Assembly: GCA_905116865.2 (NCBI GenBank)
Contig: CAJHNH020004979.1
Span: 121,139-185,138, forward strand
Direction: 5' to 3'
Length of the DNA stretch: 64,000 bases
Source: Candidula unifasciata
Taxonomy: Eukaryota; Mollusca; Gastropoda; Stylommatophora; Geomitridae
Positions 1 to 9,885 of this stretch are shown one piece after another (positions within the stretch are counted from its first letter, which is position 1; the number at the start of each line of letters is the position of its first letter). A model generated the notes under the pieces. That model did no database searches and had not been told where the DNA came from. It saw only the letters and a list, made by a program, of their open reading frames with translations. Position numbers and translations under genes: made by a program.

Positions 1-104
1 ACACCAAGTGAGCAAAGAATTACAAAACAAGCACTGAAGGAAAACAATCGGTGTAAAAAAAATGAGGACGTCTGGGGAAAAAAAAATAAGAACATTATTA
101 CTAG

Positions 105-237
105 AGGCTAAGAAAGGCTGCGCTGAACTCCATGTCAGCAATCGAGAAAATTACCTGCAATAGATCGGGGTGGAAGAATCGAATGCGAGCCCTATGTGCC
201 GTCTAACGGCACACGAACGATGATGATGATGATGATG
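105..237 (+). pseudogene. Non-LTR retrotransposon C-terminal tail with (GAT)n 3' end
   Basis: A short open frame from 105 to the TAA at 204-206 reads KAALNSMSAIEK...GWKNRMRALCAV. The basic, tryptophan-containing ending (GWKNRMRALCA) resembles the extreme C-terminus of reverse-transcriptase ORFs in animal non-LTR retrotransposons. Just after the stop is a perfect 7-bp stem hairpin (GTGCCGT, loop CTA, ACGGCAC; 196-212) and then a (GAT)n tail at 219-237, the kind of simple-repeat 3' end such elements often have. Only the last ~35 codons survive, as expected from 5' truncation on insertion. The LINE reading is inferred from the tail pattern; the family is not identified. Confidence 0.45.
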
Positions 238-604
238 CTGAGTATAACAGAATCATGAATAAGTGGATAGTAAGTTAGGTATACCAAAAAAAAAAAAAGA
301 TGGGCAGCTTCCACCATACATACATAACTACCCATTTGAGTCAACAGACAGCTAGATAACTGGATGAAACTGCAGTTCATATTTCTGTTCGCTCGTTACA
401 TATTGTCTGTATCGTGAAAACTAACCAAACTCTATAGCGGGAAATGAAAAGACAATCCAGCATTTAATTAACCACAATCAATCACTGTTTTGTCTTGTCG
501 TGGCTGTCTTGTTAACCTAATTATTTCATTCCCACACAAAACTGCCAGTTACTGTTTGTATTCACCACTTTTGGGATGTAGATATGGCATTTGTTAGTCT
601 GATT
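238..604. other. Unassigned intergenic stretch
   Basis: AT-rich sequence with one short poly-A run near 286. I see no coding signal or repeat shared with the rest of the window. Confidence 0.4.
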
Positions 605-755
605 TAGTGCGGTGTGGCTAGTGCTGTCCCCACGGGTGGTGAAGAGCGAGTTTTCGCCTCTGACGGTAAAAAAAAAAAAAAAACCATACCGAGGATTCGA
701 ACCTGTTTCACATTTTACACTACATATCTAGTAGAGACTGGTCTATAAATATGTA
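605..755 (-). repeat. SINE family L, tRNA-like (degenerate copy)
   Basis: Contains a reverse-strand RNA polymerase III B-box-like motif (complement of CCGAGGATTCGAACCTG at 689-705) next to a poly-A run. The flanking words 'ggctagtgctgtccccac' recur near 15950, and the B-box side recurs at 41210. The A box is not clear, so this is a decayed or partial copy. Confidence 0.5.
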
Positions 756-796
756 GCGCTAGCATAATACACGTGACCAATCCGCTTAAAGCTGTA

Positions 797-901
797 GAAG
801 AAGAAGTAGAAGAAGAAGAAGAAGAAGAAGAAGAAAAAGAAGAAGAAGAAGAAGAAGAAGAAGAAGAAGAAGAAAAAGAAGAAGAAGAAGAAGAAGAGAA
901 G

Positions 902-933
<32 letters not shown>

Positions 934-1260
934 GAAGAAGAAGAAGAAGAAGAAGAAGAAGAAGAAGAAGAAGAAGAAGAAGAAGAAGAAGAAGAAGAAG
1001 AAGAAAAAGAAGAAGAAGAAGAAGAAGAAGAAGTAGAAGAAGAGAAGAAGACGAAGAAGAAGAAGAAGAAGAAGAAGAAGAAGAAGAAGAAGAAGAAGAA
1101 GAAGAAGAAGAAGAAGAAGAAAAAGAAGAAGTAGAAGAAGAAGAAGAAGAAGAAGAAGAAGAAGAAGAAGAAGAAGAAGAAGACAGAAAGAAGAAGAAAG
1201 AAGAAAGAAGAAGAAGAAGAAGAAGAAGAAGAAGAAGAAGAAGAAGAAGAAAAAGAAGAA

Positions 1261-1291
<31 letters not shown>

Positions 1292-1315
1292 AAGAAGATG
1301 ATGAAGAAGAAGAAG
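797..1315. repeat. Long (GAA)n microsatellite
   Basis: About 520 bp of almost pure GAA, with scattered interruptions (GTA, AAA, GAC) and two short phase shifts. It is the longest of seven GAA/TTC arrays in the window. All-purine strands of this length can form triplex DNA. Poly-Glu, poly-Lys and poly-Arg reading frames across it are artefacts. Confidence 0.97.
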
Positions 1316-1368
1316 GTTAAAGCGGTACCAAGCTGCTGATTTGTCTACACATCATATTTTGGCACCAT

Positions 1369-1595
1369 ATATCCAATGACAAAGCAGAAGTCATGGTACC
1401 AGGAAGGAGGAGCAGAGGCCGACCGACACGAAAATGGGCACAGGATATAAGTGACTCCTAGATTGTGAAAGTGCATGAGGCGGGAGAACTGGCGAGAGCT
1501 CCTTTTTTTTTTTTTTCAGGCAGACTGTGATGAGAGCGACGTTCTGCAAAGGACCTGCTATATGAGGATGATGATGATGATGATATCCAATGACA
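1369..1595 (+). mobile_element. Short LINE-tail retroposon with 13-bp target site duplication
   Basis: The insert spans 1382-1582 and is flanked by a perfect 13-bp direct repeat ATATCCAATGACA (1369-1381 and 1583-1595). The insert begins GCAGAAGTCATGGTACC, contains a (T)15 run at about 1502-1516, and ends in a (GAT)n tail. In translation it carries the basic RGRP/KW motif of a non-LTR reverse transcriptase C-terminus. Related copies lie at 10664-10843, 13590-13771 and, with more 5' sequence, 28848-29215. The duplication and simple-repeat tail show target-primed reverse transcription. The 5' boundary matches two other copies (see findings). Confidence 0.85.
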
Positions 1596-1616
1596 TGTAG
1601 TATCAAAACTCTTCGT

Positions 1617-1683
1617 GCACACACACACCACACAAACACACACCCACATACACACACCACACACCCACACACACACACACACA
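1617..1683. repeat. (CA)n microsatellite
   Basis: Imperfect ACAC-rich array with CCA and AAC interruptions. Confidence 0.9.
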
Positions 1684-1689
1684 ATGATA

Positions 1690-2049
1690 GTCTCCTCACC
1701 ACTAATCGCTTGGCGGACTTCCTATCCATTATCTCCAGCAGAGGTTCCTGCACAGCATTGTAGCCCCTGGTCGGTCGCCTTTGTTTCATCACGTGATCGT
1801 CAACCAAAGAGGTGAAGTTGAAATTGAATACAGACATCTTTTTCTCTGATTGACTCTTCAGAGGGATGTGTTATCACCATCTTTATCAATATCATCATTA
1901 TTTTATGTATCTGCATTAGGTCTTACAAAATAAGTTATGCACGTTTTCTTGTGGTTGACAGCTGGACTGCGATTTCTGCAGCGATCAGCACGACACATCC
2001 AAATTCAGCAAATTCTAAATAAGTCGCCTTTTAGGAAATTGTTAAGGTG
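1690..2049. other. Unassigned intergenic stretch
   Basis: No repeat family or coding pattern recognised. Confidence 0.35.
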
Positions 2050-2242
2050 TCTGTGGCTTGGGCGTGGTCAGGTTCGATCCTAGCTGCAGACCATGTGGTA
2101 GCTGACCGCCTTGCGTTGGCTGTGATAGTGGTATCAAGTGTCGACCATACAGCAGCAATGGCTATCTACTGAACGTAAATTTGCCTAGAATTACCGCAAC
2201 AACCAAAAGTTGCTAGAGCTGGCTTTGCAACGCCCTGTAGGG
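2050..2242 (+). repeat. SINE family A, old diverged copy
   Basis: Follows the same order as the intact SINE A copies: a B box GGTTCGATCC (2071-2080), then 'gccttgcgttggctgtgatagtggtatcaag', the words 'gtaaatttgcctag' and 'ctttgcaacgccctgta'. Many substitutions and a degraded A box make it older than the copies at 18, 32, 41 and 46 kb. Its 3' end abuts a hAT-like terminus at 2243. Confidence 0.7.
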
Positions 2243-2300
2243 CAGTGTTTCTCAAACTTTTGACATCCGTAGCTCACCAAAGCTGAACATTGTTTGGCGG
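2243..2300 (+). mobile_element. hAT-like terminal sequence (left end only)
   Basis: CAGTGTTTCTCAAACTTTTG followed by 'gctcaccaaag' matches the usual left end of hAT-family transposons (CAGNG...). I could not find a matching right end downstream, so the element is truncated or has diverged. Confidence 0.4.
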
Positions 2301-2892
2301 CCCATCGGACAGCTAACCAAACACAGAGTCAGTAGTTTATTTGTTAAATCCGATATCACACAGTTACATTGTTCATTGTTAATTATTGAGATCAACTTCA
2401 TCGCACATCAGACAAGATCATAACTGCTTCGATCGCCTCCTGAATATGTCTTCAAGTGGTTTTAGGCTAACCACTCACATTCTGTTCTGGCTGATGTAAC
2501 GACGGGTGGCTCTCGCTTAGTTTTCCTGTCTTGTGGCTCCAACTGGTACATCCCAGGGTGTGCAGTCTGTTCAGGGAAAAATAATTTTCCACGAAACTAA
2601 AAGCCTCACAGCGTTCATTCGCTCGTGTGGCAATTTTTGGTCTGGCAGTTACAATTATCAGCAAAGCTAATGCGACACCTGCTTTTTATAAGTTAGACCG
2701 TCCGAAATATGTGGCTAGAGAGTTGTTCAGAAAGTAGAAGCGCTGCAATCACGTTAATTAGATTTATCTGATAACTGTCTTATGCAGTTAAACGGGGTTT
2801 CTAGGATTTGCATCTGTTTTATTCTCACCCTTGGGGTGTTAATCCGCAAATAGTCAGCAATTCTGAAAGAGAAAACCCACCTACCCTACAAA
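2301..2892. other. Unassigned stretch, possibly the interior of a decayed hAT element
   Basis: The minus strand is open for 65 codons at 2467-2664 (MLIIVTARPKIATRANERC...) with no family recognised. It could be residual transposon sequence because it follows the hAT-like end. Confidence 0.25.
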
Positions 2893-3085
2893 CAAAAAAG
2901 GAAAAGACACTTTTCTACACCTTCAGGCGTATTGAGTATAAAGGACTAAACCTACATTTTATCAACACTTGGTGGGCGATAGGTTCAGCATCACGCCGGT
3001 CGCCTTTACTTCCCAGGACTGAACCCACTCAAGGTTGGTTCTACCTGAGAGCCAAACTCACAATTGTCCAAACTCCATTTAGCGT
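2893..3085 (-). repeat. SINE family B, 5'-truncated
   Basis: Minus-strand copy of the B body: 'ttcaggcgtattgagtataa', 'atcacgccggtcgcc', 'acttcccaggactg' and 'cccactcaaggttgg' occur in the same order as in the 18.5-kb copy. The tRNA head is missing. Confidence 0.75.
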
Positions 3086-3279
3086 CTAGCCGCTTCACAA
3101 AAGTTACATAATTAGGCAGAAATTAATGGCGGTCTAGTTGGACAGATGCCGCGCATGTATACTGGTGCATTCGTCCATTCTTTTCCGTGACTGATCTCGT
3201 CTAGGTCACGCACCTGCTGGATTAAATCTTCAGCATTGGCCGTCCAGGAGCGGCCTCTTTTGAGACTCATTACTTATGT

Positions 3280-3453
3280 TGTGTGTGTCAAACTGAGTGT
3301 CCTCCAGGGACGGCATGAGTCACAGTTCATAAGGGTACACAACAACAAATTAAAGTCATTTAAAAACAACTGTTACAGAATTGTTTTCCTTTTTACTAGA
3401 ATAAGCTGTTTACGAAGGGCCACATAAGGCCCCCGACCAGTTTGACATGTCTG
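3280..3453. mobile_element. Possible hAT MITE (Charlie-like ends)
   Basis: Left side GTGTGTCAAACTGAG and right side CCAGTTTGACATGTCTG are inverted relative to each other and resemble TGTCAAACT-type hAT termini. No convincing 8-bp duplication was found. Confidence 0.3.
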
Positions 3454-3711
3454 CTTTATACTACAAAAGTTCAAAGGTTAGCCCGCACTAGTATAATTGT
3501 TAATTTCGTCTGTATGCACATTGACTTACATCATCATCGGCACAAGCCACACATGGCTGATGTGGCAGTTATGGGTGCTCTAAATATATCATTTTTGGAG
3601 GTTGAACGGGGTTTGTCCTGCTGTCTACCACCAGTAATAAGCCTTTGTAAGTCTGACGGTGTAACCTTCAGGTCCTGTTTGTCTGCCATCCAGATTTTGA
3701 GATCTTGAATG

Positions 3712-3930
3712 TTAAATTAAGAATCGACATTATAGCAGTTGAGACACTTCCATAAACGTTCCCTCCCCATCTTCAGCAGTAAGCGAAGAGTTCCAATTCC
3801 GATGGCACAAGTAACTGTCTGATAGTATATCCGTCTCGCCTTTCACTTGAATGTTGAGTGTCGGCCAGATACCCTGATAACTCCACGCAGCGCCTTTCTA
3901 CTCAGACCCGACTTAGACCTTGTGAACGTA
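3712..3930 (-). pseudogene. Non-LTR retrotransposon RNase H-side C-terminal fragment (copy 1)
   Basis: Minus-strand sequence matching the 3' end of the RNase H-bearing LINE also seen at 6.8, 7.3, 8.2, 12.3 and 31.4 kb. Landmarks are 'cttccataaacg', 'ccccatcttcagcagtaagcg' and 'gtatatccgtctcgcc'. In the better copies these encode a STLRGRARR..YNQ..TGT-type region and a terminal W.CPEC motif. Only the extreme C-terminus is present and it is not open, so it is a dead, 5'-truncated copy. Confidence 0.7.
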
Positions 3931-4129
3931 GAGAGTCAAACTTATCAGGTACCAGCCGGGAGGGACTAGACAGCACACACGCTATACTCACCCGGCCATA
4001 CACGACCAGCGGCTCTTCAGACAGAGCGTGGTCGACACTGCTTTTTGATAAGCTGCTTTCAGAACTCATCTGTTTCGTGGATAAGAAATTTATATTCATC
4101 ATTATACAAGAATGTATGTCTATGATATA

Positions 4130-4760
4130 AGTTTCGAATTATCGTTTCACAAGTCTACACGTGTGTGGTGTGAATTACGAATGATCGTTTACACAAGTCT
4201 ATATGTGTGTGGTGTGAATTACGCATTACCGTTACACAAGTCTATATGTGTGTGGTGTGAATTACGAATTATCTTTACACAAGTCTATACGTGAATGGTG
4301 TGAATTACGAATTATTGTTACACAAGTCTATATGCACGTTACACAAGTCTATACGTGTGTGGTGTGAATTACGAATGATCGTTTACACAAGTCTATATGT
4401 GTGTGGTGTGAATTACGCATTACCGCTACACAATTCTATATGTGTGTGGTGTGAATTACGAATTATCTTGACACAAGTCTATACGTGAATGGTGTGAATT
4501 ACGAATTATTGTTACACAATTCTATATGCACGTGATGTGAATTAGGACTTGTCGTTATGCAGGTTCTAAGTGTCTTTAGTGTTAATTAAGATGTATCATT
4601 GCATATTTCTATATGTGTATTGGGTGTATTGAGAATTTTCATAATGCAGGTCCTTGCATCTTTGATGTTAACAGAATCTTATCATTATACAAGTTTATAT
4701 GTGTATGATCTGAATGAAGAATTATCATTATACAAGTCTATACGGGTGTGATGTGTTTTA
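4130..4760. repeat. ~44-bp minisatellite with 194-bp higher-order unit
   Basis: Tandem units around 'acacaagtctatatgtgtgtggtgtgaattacgaatt'. A block of four unit variants beginning at 4148 is repeated starting at 4342, a spacing of 194 bp, with the variants in the same order. Units become progressively diverged toward 4760. The open frames across it follow the repeat and are not evidence of a gene. Confidence 0.92.
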
Positions 4761-5424
4761 TGCGTGACCAAGAAAAACAAACGTTTAGACGATAACCATA
4801 GCAACACTGACAATGTTTTGTGTAGAAAGGAACTTATAAGGAAATCGAAAGATATAACGGTCAGAACGTGTACTTCACCGTCCTCTTGTTTGTCCGATCT
4901 GACACAGTTTTTACTTTTTTTTTAAGAGTTGCAGTCTGTAGGATGGACATCTTGAAGGTGAGAATCAAACATTATAAACCCCGGAAACTTTGTCCAGTTG
5001 CTATACACCACAATTATTTTGGGGCCCACAACACGTTTACGAAGTATCTTTTGCTCCAGAGCGTGGATGTGTCATACATTTTCTCTCAACAGATGTTCTC
5101 TCGAGTATCGAACAAACCAGGTATTCCGCAGCTTCACTGACGACTTCCATGGATTACCAAAATGTCTGTACGCGCAGTTTAATATTAAACCAGAGGGCAA
5201 CAGAACAAAACAACTCCATCCTTCTCATATCAGGCCAAAACAATGTTGATTTTCTTTGATAATTGATTGGTGACAAAATGAGGTTTGAAAAAGTTATGGG
5301 TGTCGGCCCCAGCTTTCGTCCCCACATCTTGGAGTAGCAGGGTGTCTTTCTTTGACTGGTCCCTACCCTTTGACCTCGCTGGTTTGGGAGCCCCTGCTGG
5401 TTGCTACGTTACTGTCTGCACAGG
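4761..5424. other. Unassigned intergenic stretch
   Basis: Several overlapping short open frames, none with a recognisable domain. No shared repeat noticed. Confidence 0.35.
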
Positions 5425-5835
5425 GGGCTGTGTGGTCTCGATGTATAGTGTCCACCTCGAGTGCTAGAGGTTCCGGGTTCAAAGCCGGTAAAGGCTGGGA
5501 TTTTTTTTTTTACGTGGACTTGGACTTCTAGTAATGTCCCTTGGTCTCTGGGAAGTGAGATCGGACGCCCGTGTGCATTGTTGCGCTCGAAAAAAAAATC
5601 GCTTGGCAGCTGGAAATCGAAAAGAGTAGCCTAACAGCGCTACTAGGGCAAAAATTTGGAGTTTAAAATCTACCCAAAGTATTTTAGGATCCTCACCGGT
5701 GCTACAGAGCCTGTGCACTGTGCTGAGCTTCTTCAGACTCAGACTTTAGTTAAAAGAAGAACGGAGCCCTTATAGGTTACTACCCGTGTGCCATGATTTT
5801 GATCCGTTGTTCAAACTTCAAACTTCAAACCTCTG
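5425..5835 (+). repeat. SINE family H, near full length
   Basis: tRNA-like head with B box GGGTTCAAAGCC (about 5475-5486), then a poly-T run, 'acttctagtaatgtccc', 'tggtctctgggaagtgag', 'tacccaaagtattt', 'gcacagg/gtgctgagcttctt' and a 3' end 'gatccgttgttcaaac'. Other copies are at 23625 (5'-truncated, +), 24648-25049 (-) and 29370-29715 (-). At about 400 bp it is long for a SINE; the long body is probably LINE-derived (inference). Confidence 0.8.
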
Positions 5836-6259
5836 TGTGCACAGCTCTCTTGGCCGTTGAGAAACAAAAGCACCCCATGTCAAGACAGACACATTCAGAA
5901 GAGAAAACCAAACTTAATCAACAAACGTGATCACTTACTGCGAATGGTTGATACATTTTCTTGGCCAAACTCTATGTTTACAACTATTGTAAGTTAAGGA
6001 CCAGCAGCAACTCTGAGAAAGTTAATTGACAAACGGGGATGAAGTTAAGGTGGGCAACTGTGTTACAAAAGACAACAGCAAAAGGTAAAGAAACTCGGTT
6101 AATAGGGGGATGGTGGAAAATTACTACATAGTAAACTAAATAAACCAGACAGCGGAAGTACCATAACTTCCGTTCACAAGAAAGCGCACACATATTGTGA
6201 TTCCAACAAAATAACCAAACATGCTGAGGACGGTGGAGAAAAGTGTGCTTCGTTCATAG
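5836..6259. other. Unassigned intergenic stretch
   Basis: No recognised repeat or coding region. Confidence 0.35.
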
Positions 6260-6700
6260 CAGTGTTGCCACTTTGGATGTTTTACATCCAGATTTAGATG
6301 TTTTCTCTTGCATTTAGATAGCGGTTTTTTTACGTTCAGATGGTAAATGTTTTTCTAGTTTTTTTTTTTTTTCATTTGAAGCGAATTTATCAAATCTAAC
6401 CTAAGAAACAGGATGAAATTTGACCTCTTAAATGCTATCTTGACAATAAAATTCGGCCTGATAAGAGTAGGAAAAGGCTGTTCCACTTTTGAGCTCCCTG
6501 ATTGGGTATTAAAAGAAATTGAAGCAGCTATAGCATTCCAGAGTCATTTTGGATTTGAAGCTTCAACTTCATCATCCAAGTTAAGTTTATCCTGTGGATC
6601 TTGTGAGGCAGACTTCAGTAAAGATGAGGACATGATTCTATAGGGTAAGTCACATCAATTGCTATGTAATTTGTTACTCTTTCCATTTGGATGGTTTTTC
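6260..6700 (+). pseudogene. hAT transposon remnant with transposase C-terminus
   Basis: A hAT-type left terminus CAGTGTTGCCACTTTGGATG starts at 6260. Downstream, 6413-6643 is open and reads MKFDLLNAILTIKFGLIRVG...CSTFELPDWVLKEI and ends in an acidic, serine-rich tail. The pattern 'I.....IRFGL.R..K.C..F' is what I associate with the dimerisation-side C-terminus of hAT transposases, and the acidic-serine ending parallels the one in the hAT element at 57 kb. The DDE catalytic region is absent, so the element cannot encode an active enzyme. The right terminus was not located. The assignment is by eye, without a search. Confidence 0.55.
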
Positions 6701-6811
6701 TAATTCATTCATGCGTTGAAATAAACAGGCTAGAAAAGTGGCTTATACTGCAGCCCTTGGTAAAGACTTGATGCTTGAAATGCCAAATGTTGTCAAGAGC
6801 TTGTGGGAATG

Positions 6812-7332
6812 TTGAATTAAGAATAGAAATCATAACACTCGGGACACTTCCATAAGCGCTCCGTCCCCATCTTCGACAGCAAGCGAAAAGTTTCAATTCC
6901 GATAGTACCAGTAACTGCCTGATTGTATGTCCGTCTTGCCTTTCCCCTGAGTGTTAAGCGTTGGCCGGATCCCCTGGTAACTCGTCGCAGTGCTATTCTC
7001 CTCATACCGCAATGATCTATTTTTGCCTCCGCACTATTCACTCTCTCCCAAAGGGCCTCACAACATCTAGATTGCCATACATTAATTCACCACCAAGTGG
7101 TACAGAACCGGCGATTCTATCTGCCTGATCATTTTCCAACACACAGGCATAACCTGGAAAAAATATCCTTAGAATACTAACTAGCCGGGACCTCTGAAGT
7201 TATGCTTGCCACTCACTACGAAGCATGCCTGTCTCTACCTTTCTCATCATGCTCTGTGAGTCAGTTACAATCACGGCATGTGTGTACAGCTGATTCTCAA
7301 GCCAGCGGAAAGCAGACTTTAGGTGATTCAAG
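6812..7332 (-). pseudogene. Non-LTR retrotransposon RNase H domain, C-terminal part (copy 2)
   Basis: Reading the minus strand from 7332 down, one frame gives AFRWLENQLYTHAVIVTDSQ and SMMRKVETGMLRSEW. TDSQ carries the third catalytic aspartate of RNase H. A second frame gives an IFFPGYACVLENDQADR-type stretch, the degraded 'PGHAGV.GNE.AD' RNase H motif. A third (6817-7041) gives the closing GSGQRLTLRGKARRTYNQ and LWKCPECYDF. RNase H in such elements removes RNA after reverse transcription. Frameshifts between the pieces make it a pseudogene. Copies 3 and 4 lie immediately beside it in the same orientation. Confidence 0.82.
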
Positions 7333-7835
7333 AACACTCGGGGCATACCCATAAGCTGTCTGTCCTCATCTTCAGCAGTCAGCACAGAGCTACAATACCA
7401 TTGGTACCAGTAGCAGTCTAACTACTCGTCTTGCATTTCCTCCGAAGGGCGATTTTCTGAGGGTCCTCACTCCTCGCTGCTGTACTCTCACCAGACTATG
7501 ATGATCCATTTGCTCCTCCGAAATGCACACATTCTCCCATAAGGCCCTAACCACGTCTGTCTTTTTCCGCATCAATATTGCCCTAAGTTGTGAAGAGCCA
7601 AGCAATCTGTCTGCCTATTCTTTTCAGAATACACCAGCACTTCCCGGAGAAAAGATCCAGACAATGCTTCTCGTCCTATGATCTTTGAATCGAAGCTTCT
7701 CACGCTGTACAAACCAAGCCTGTTTTCACCTTCCCCTGCATGCTTTCTGTGTCAGGTACAATTACGACGTTGGTGTGTGTTCTCTAGCCAGCGAAAAGCT
7801 ACAGTAACCGCTCCCACTTCCATTCCTAAGCTAGA
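7329..7835 (-). pseudogene. Non-LTR retrotransposon RNase H domain, C-terminal part (copy 3)
   Basis: A second, more diverged minus-strand copy of the region in copy 2, starting at 'agaacactcggggcatacccataagctg', which repeats the 3' landmark 'cataacactcgggacacttccataagcg'. The minus frame 7390-7605 (MLGSSQLRAILMRKKTDVVRALWENV...) covers the linker after the RNase H domain. The junction with copy 2 is abrupt: copy 2 ends just upstream of the TDSQ motif and copy 3 begins at the element's 3' end. This arrangement fits independent 5'-truncated insertions next to each other, or an unequal-exchange tandem. Confidence 0.7.
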
Positions 7836-8171
7836 TGTGATATCACATATTAGGTTCTCCTGCACCATAAGTGAACAATGGGGAACGCGAAAAGATCATC
7901 ACGATGTGGAGAGGCCGGCGCCTTAGGAAGTGATTGGGGGATCCGGTCGAAAATCTACATCCAGAGGAAAGGTAATCAAATCGCTACTGATACAATAGGA
8001 ATTGTAATTCTTCGCTGTCTGCCAAAGATGAGAACGGAGCGAGGATGAACATGCATACAGTGCTTTGACGTCAGGTCCTAATTCAACTCAGCTCAGAGGA
8101 ATATACTGTTTGACAAACGTTAAATTGTATATATAATTTATGATAAGAAAAGCTGTGCTGACTTAAGAACT

Positions 8172-8470
8172 TACATAACTCACCTGATAGCTGCGCCCCG
8201 TCCCCATCTTCAACAGCCAGCTCAGAGTTCAAGCACCGCTATTGCCAGTAGCATTCTGATTAAATGTTGAGTGTCGACTAGTTACTCCTTGTTACACTTT
8301 TCTTTCCAGACAGTTGGGATCTATTCTATCTTTTGCATTGTTTTTGGGCTTTCAGAGGGCTTTGATGACCATCCATTCATTGCTGATAAGTCAGAACCAT
8401 AAAGCCTTTCCACCTGGTCATTTCACAACACAGCATCAGTGCTTCTAGAAAAGATCAAAGGGTCTATTCT
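8172..8470 (-). pseudogene. Non-LTR retrotransposon RNase H-side fragment (copy 4)
   Basis: A third neighbouring minus-strand copy, shorter and more decayed. It keeps 'gcgccccgtccccatcttc', 'ttgccagtagcattctgatt' and 'tgttgagtgtcgactagttactcc', which line up with copies 1-3. No usable open frame remains. Confidence 0.6.
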
Positions 8471-8995
8471 TTGATGTTATGTAATTAGTGAGAACTATGA
8501 TCACGACGCTCCGTATAGACACACAAGTGCTCCAATTACCCCCCCCCCCCCTCTTTTCCACCACCACCACCACGTAGCTTAACCAGCATTTAACTAATGG
8601 GCTTCTAAACAAACAGAGAAGAAAGTTAGAACAGTTGCAGCATTGCCTGTCAAAGCCGAAGCGCTAACAACATCTTGTGTTCTTCCTCTAGCCAGTACCA
8701 ACAAAGCGAGACAGGCTGGAGGCTACTAGCCATGAGGCATCACTCATCCACAGACAAACACACTTACTGACACACACGGAATTGAAACTGTGGTTACTTA
8801 GATCTAGTTCTCATCTTTCTTTTTTTCTTTTTTTTTCATATCATCGATCGCATACGCCTCTTCCTCACCTTAGAGCTCATTGTCTGTATTCAAATGCGAA
8901 GATCGAAGATTACGCCCCAAAAAACTAAGATTATCAGTCACATGTCGACAGGAGCAGACATTTTGAAACTGTTGGGAGAATGACACGGGTACGTT
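8471..8995. other. Unassigned stretch with a poly-C tract
   Basis: Contains a (C)13 run at 8539-8551 and a (CCA)n run just after it. Nothing else recognised. Confidence 0.4.
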
Positions 8996-9298
8996 CAGTT
9001 ACTTAGATTACACACAACACCTTGTCCATTGTTAACGAAGGTACACAATTTATGGCTGGATTACATACAAAGACAGCAAGTAAAATGGTTTGCCCACTTA
9101 GAGAGAATGCCTTGTGACACCATACCATACAAAGCACACATGGGAAGAGAAGAAGGACGTAGAGCACGGGGTAGACCAAAAACAAGATGGAAGGATAACA
9201 TCAGAGAAACTCTACAACAGCACGATGTGCCTATGGTCGAGGCAGCCAGAAGAGCTAGAAACAGAACCTTATATCTCCCTCGACACCCACAGCGGTAA
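8996..9298 (+). pseudogene. Non-LTR retrotransposon reverse-transcriptase C-terminus
   Basis: The frame 9029-9298 reads LDYIQRQQVKWFAHLERMP, then a basic GRRARGRPKTRWKDNIRE block and a tail EAARRARNRTLYLPRHPQ before the stop. The motif 'RGRP..RW.DNI.E' close to the C-terminus is a hallmark of many non-LTR reverse-transcriptase ORFs, where the basic tail follows the thumb region. The element at 49400-49665 has the same tail (EAATRARSRFLYLPRHP), so both belong to one family. The RT catalytic domain is missing upstream, so this is a 5'-truncated copy and not a host gene. Confidence 0.82.
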
Positions 9299-9689
9299 AA
9301 GAGGAAGTGAAGAAGAAGAAGAAGAATGTGCATTACATTTTGTGTATAAAATACATTGTTACTTCCCTTGGAAATAACTTTATCCGCACCGACGGGCTGG
9401 TGAGTAGGGTGGTCGGAGATTTTGAAAACACAAGCATGTAGGATAGGGTTATTCAACTAAGTTTTCTGAAGGGTCAAAATATTTAAAATGGGGATAGATA
9501 CGGACCAGAAACTCGAGTTCCAGCATAGAAAGATGACAAATACAATACAACTGGTGATGATTGGCGTGTCAGTTGCTAGCCAGTTGAATAGTCTGAATTA
9601 GGCCATTCTAGGCAAAATTGCCAGGATTTAATGTCCATGCAGACTAGGAATTGACAAGATTCACTGTCCTTTTCAGGATGACAGTTTTC
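9299..9689. other. Unassigned stretch after a LINE end
   Basis: Starts with a short (GAA)n tract at about 9308-9325 that probably belongs to the tail of the LINE fragment. Nothing else recognised. Confidence 0.4.
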
Positions 9690-9885
9690 ATTATTTGAAG
9701 CCCCACCCTGGTTCTTGCCGGGGGCCGCAATATAGCTAGGCCATAAATATGGCCAGTTGGCTAAACACAGTTTATGGGACCTCTCCACTGTGATCCTCAT
9801 CCACATGGTGGCACATTGTGTCATCGGGTGTTTATCGCTTGTGTGATGTCCTGGTGAGGTAGAAAGTCAGTCAGTCAGGGATTGA
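9690..9885 (+). repeat. Repeat family E copy 1
   Basis: Landmarks 'tgaagccccaccctgg', 'ggtggcacattgtgtcatc', 'gggtgtttatcgcttgtg' and 'gatgtcctggtgaggta' recur in order at 10050, 36020 (-), 48055 and 61285. It encodes nothing recognisable. It may be a LINE 3' untranslated end or a SINE without a clear head. Confidence 0.75.

Noticed and set aside
196..212. GTGCCGT-ACGGCAC hairpin as a terminator
   Set aside because: It lies at the 3' end of a LINE fragment and is more simply part of that element's tail.
797..1315. Poly-Glu/poly-Lys/poly-Arg open frames over GAA or CTT arrays, here and near 29.8, 32.5, 47.1, 54.4, 60.4 and 63.2 kb
   Set aside because: They follow the microsatellite in every frame and have no unique coding sequence around them.
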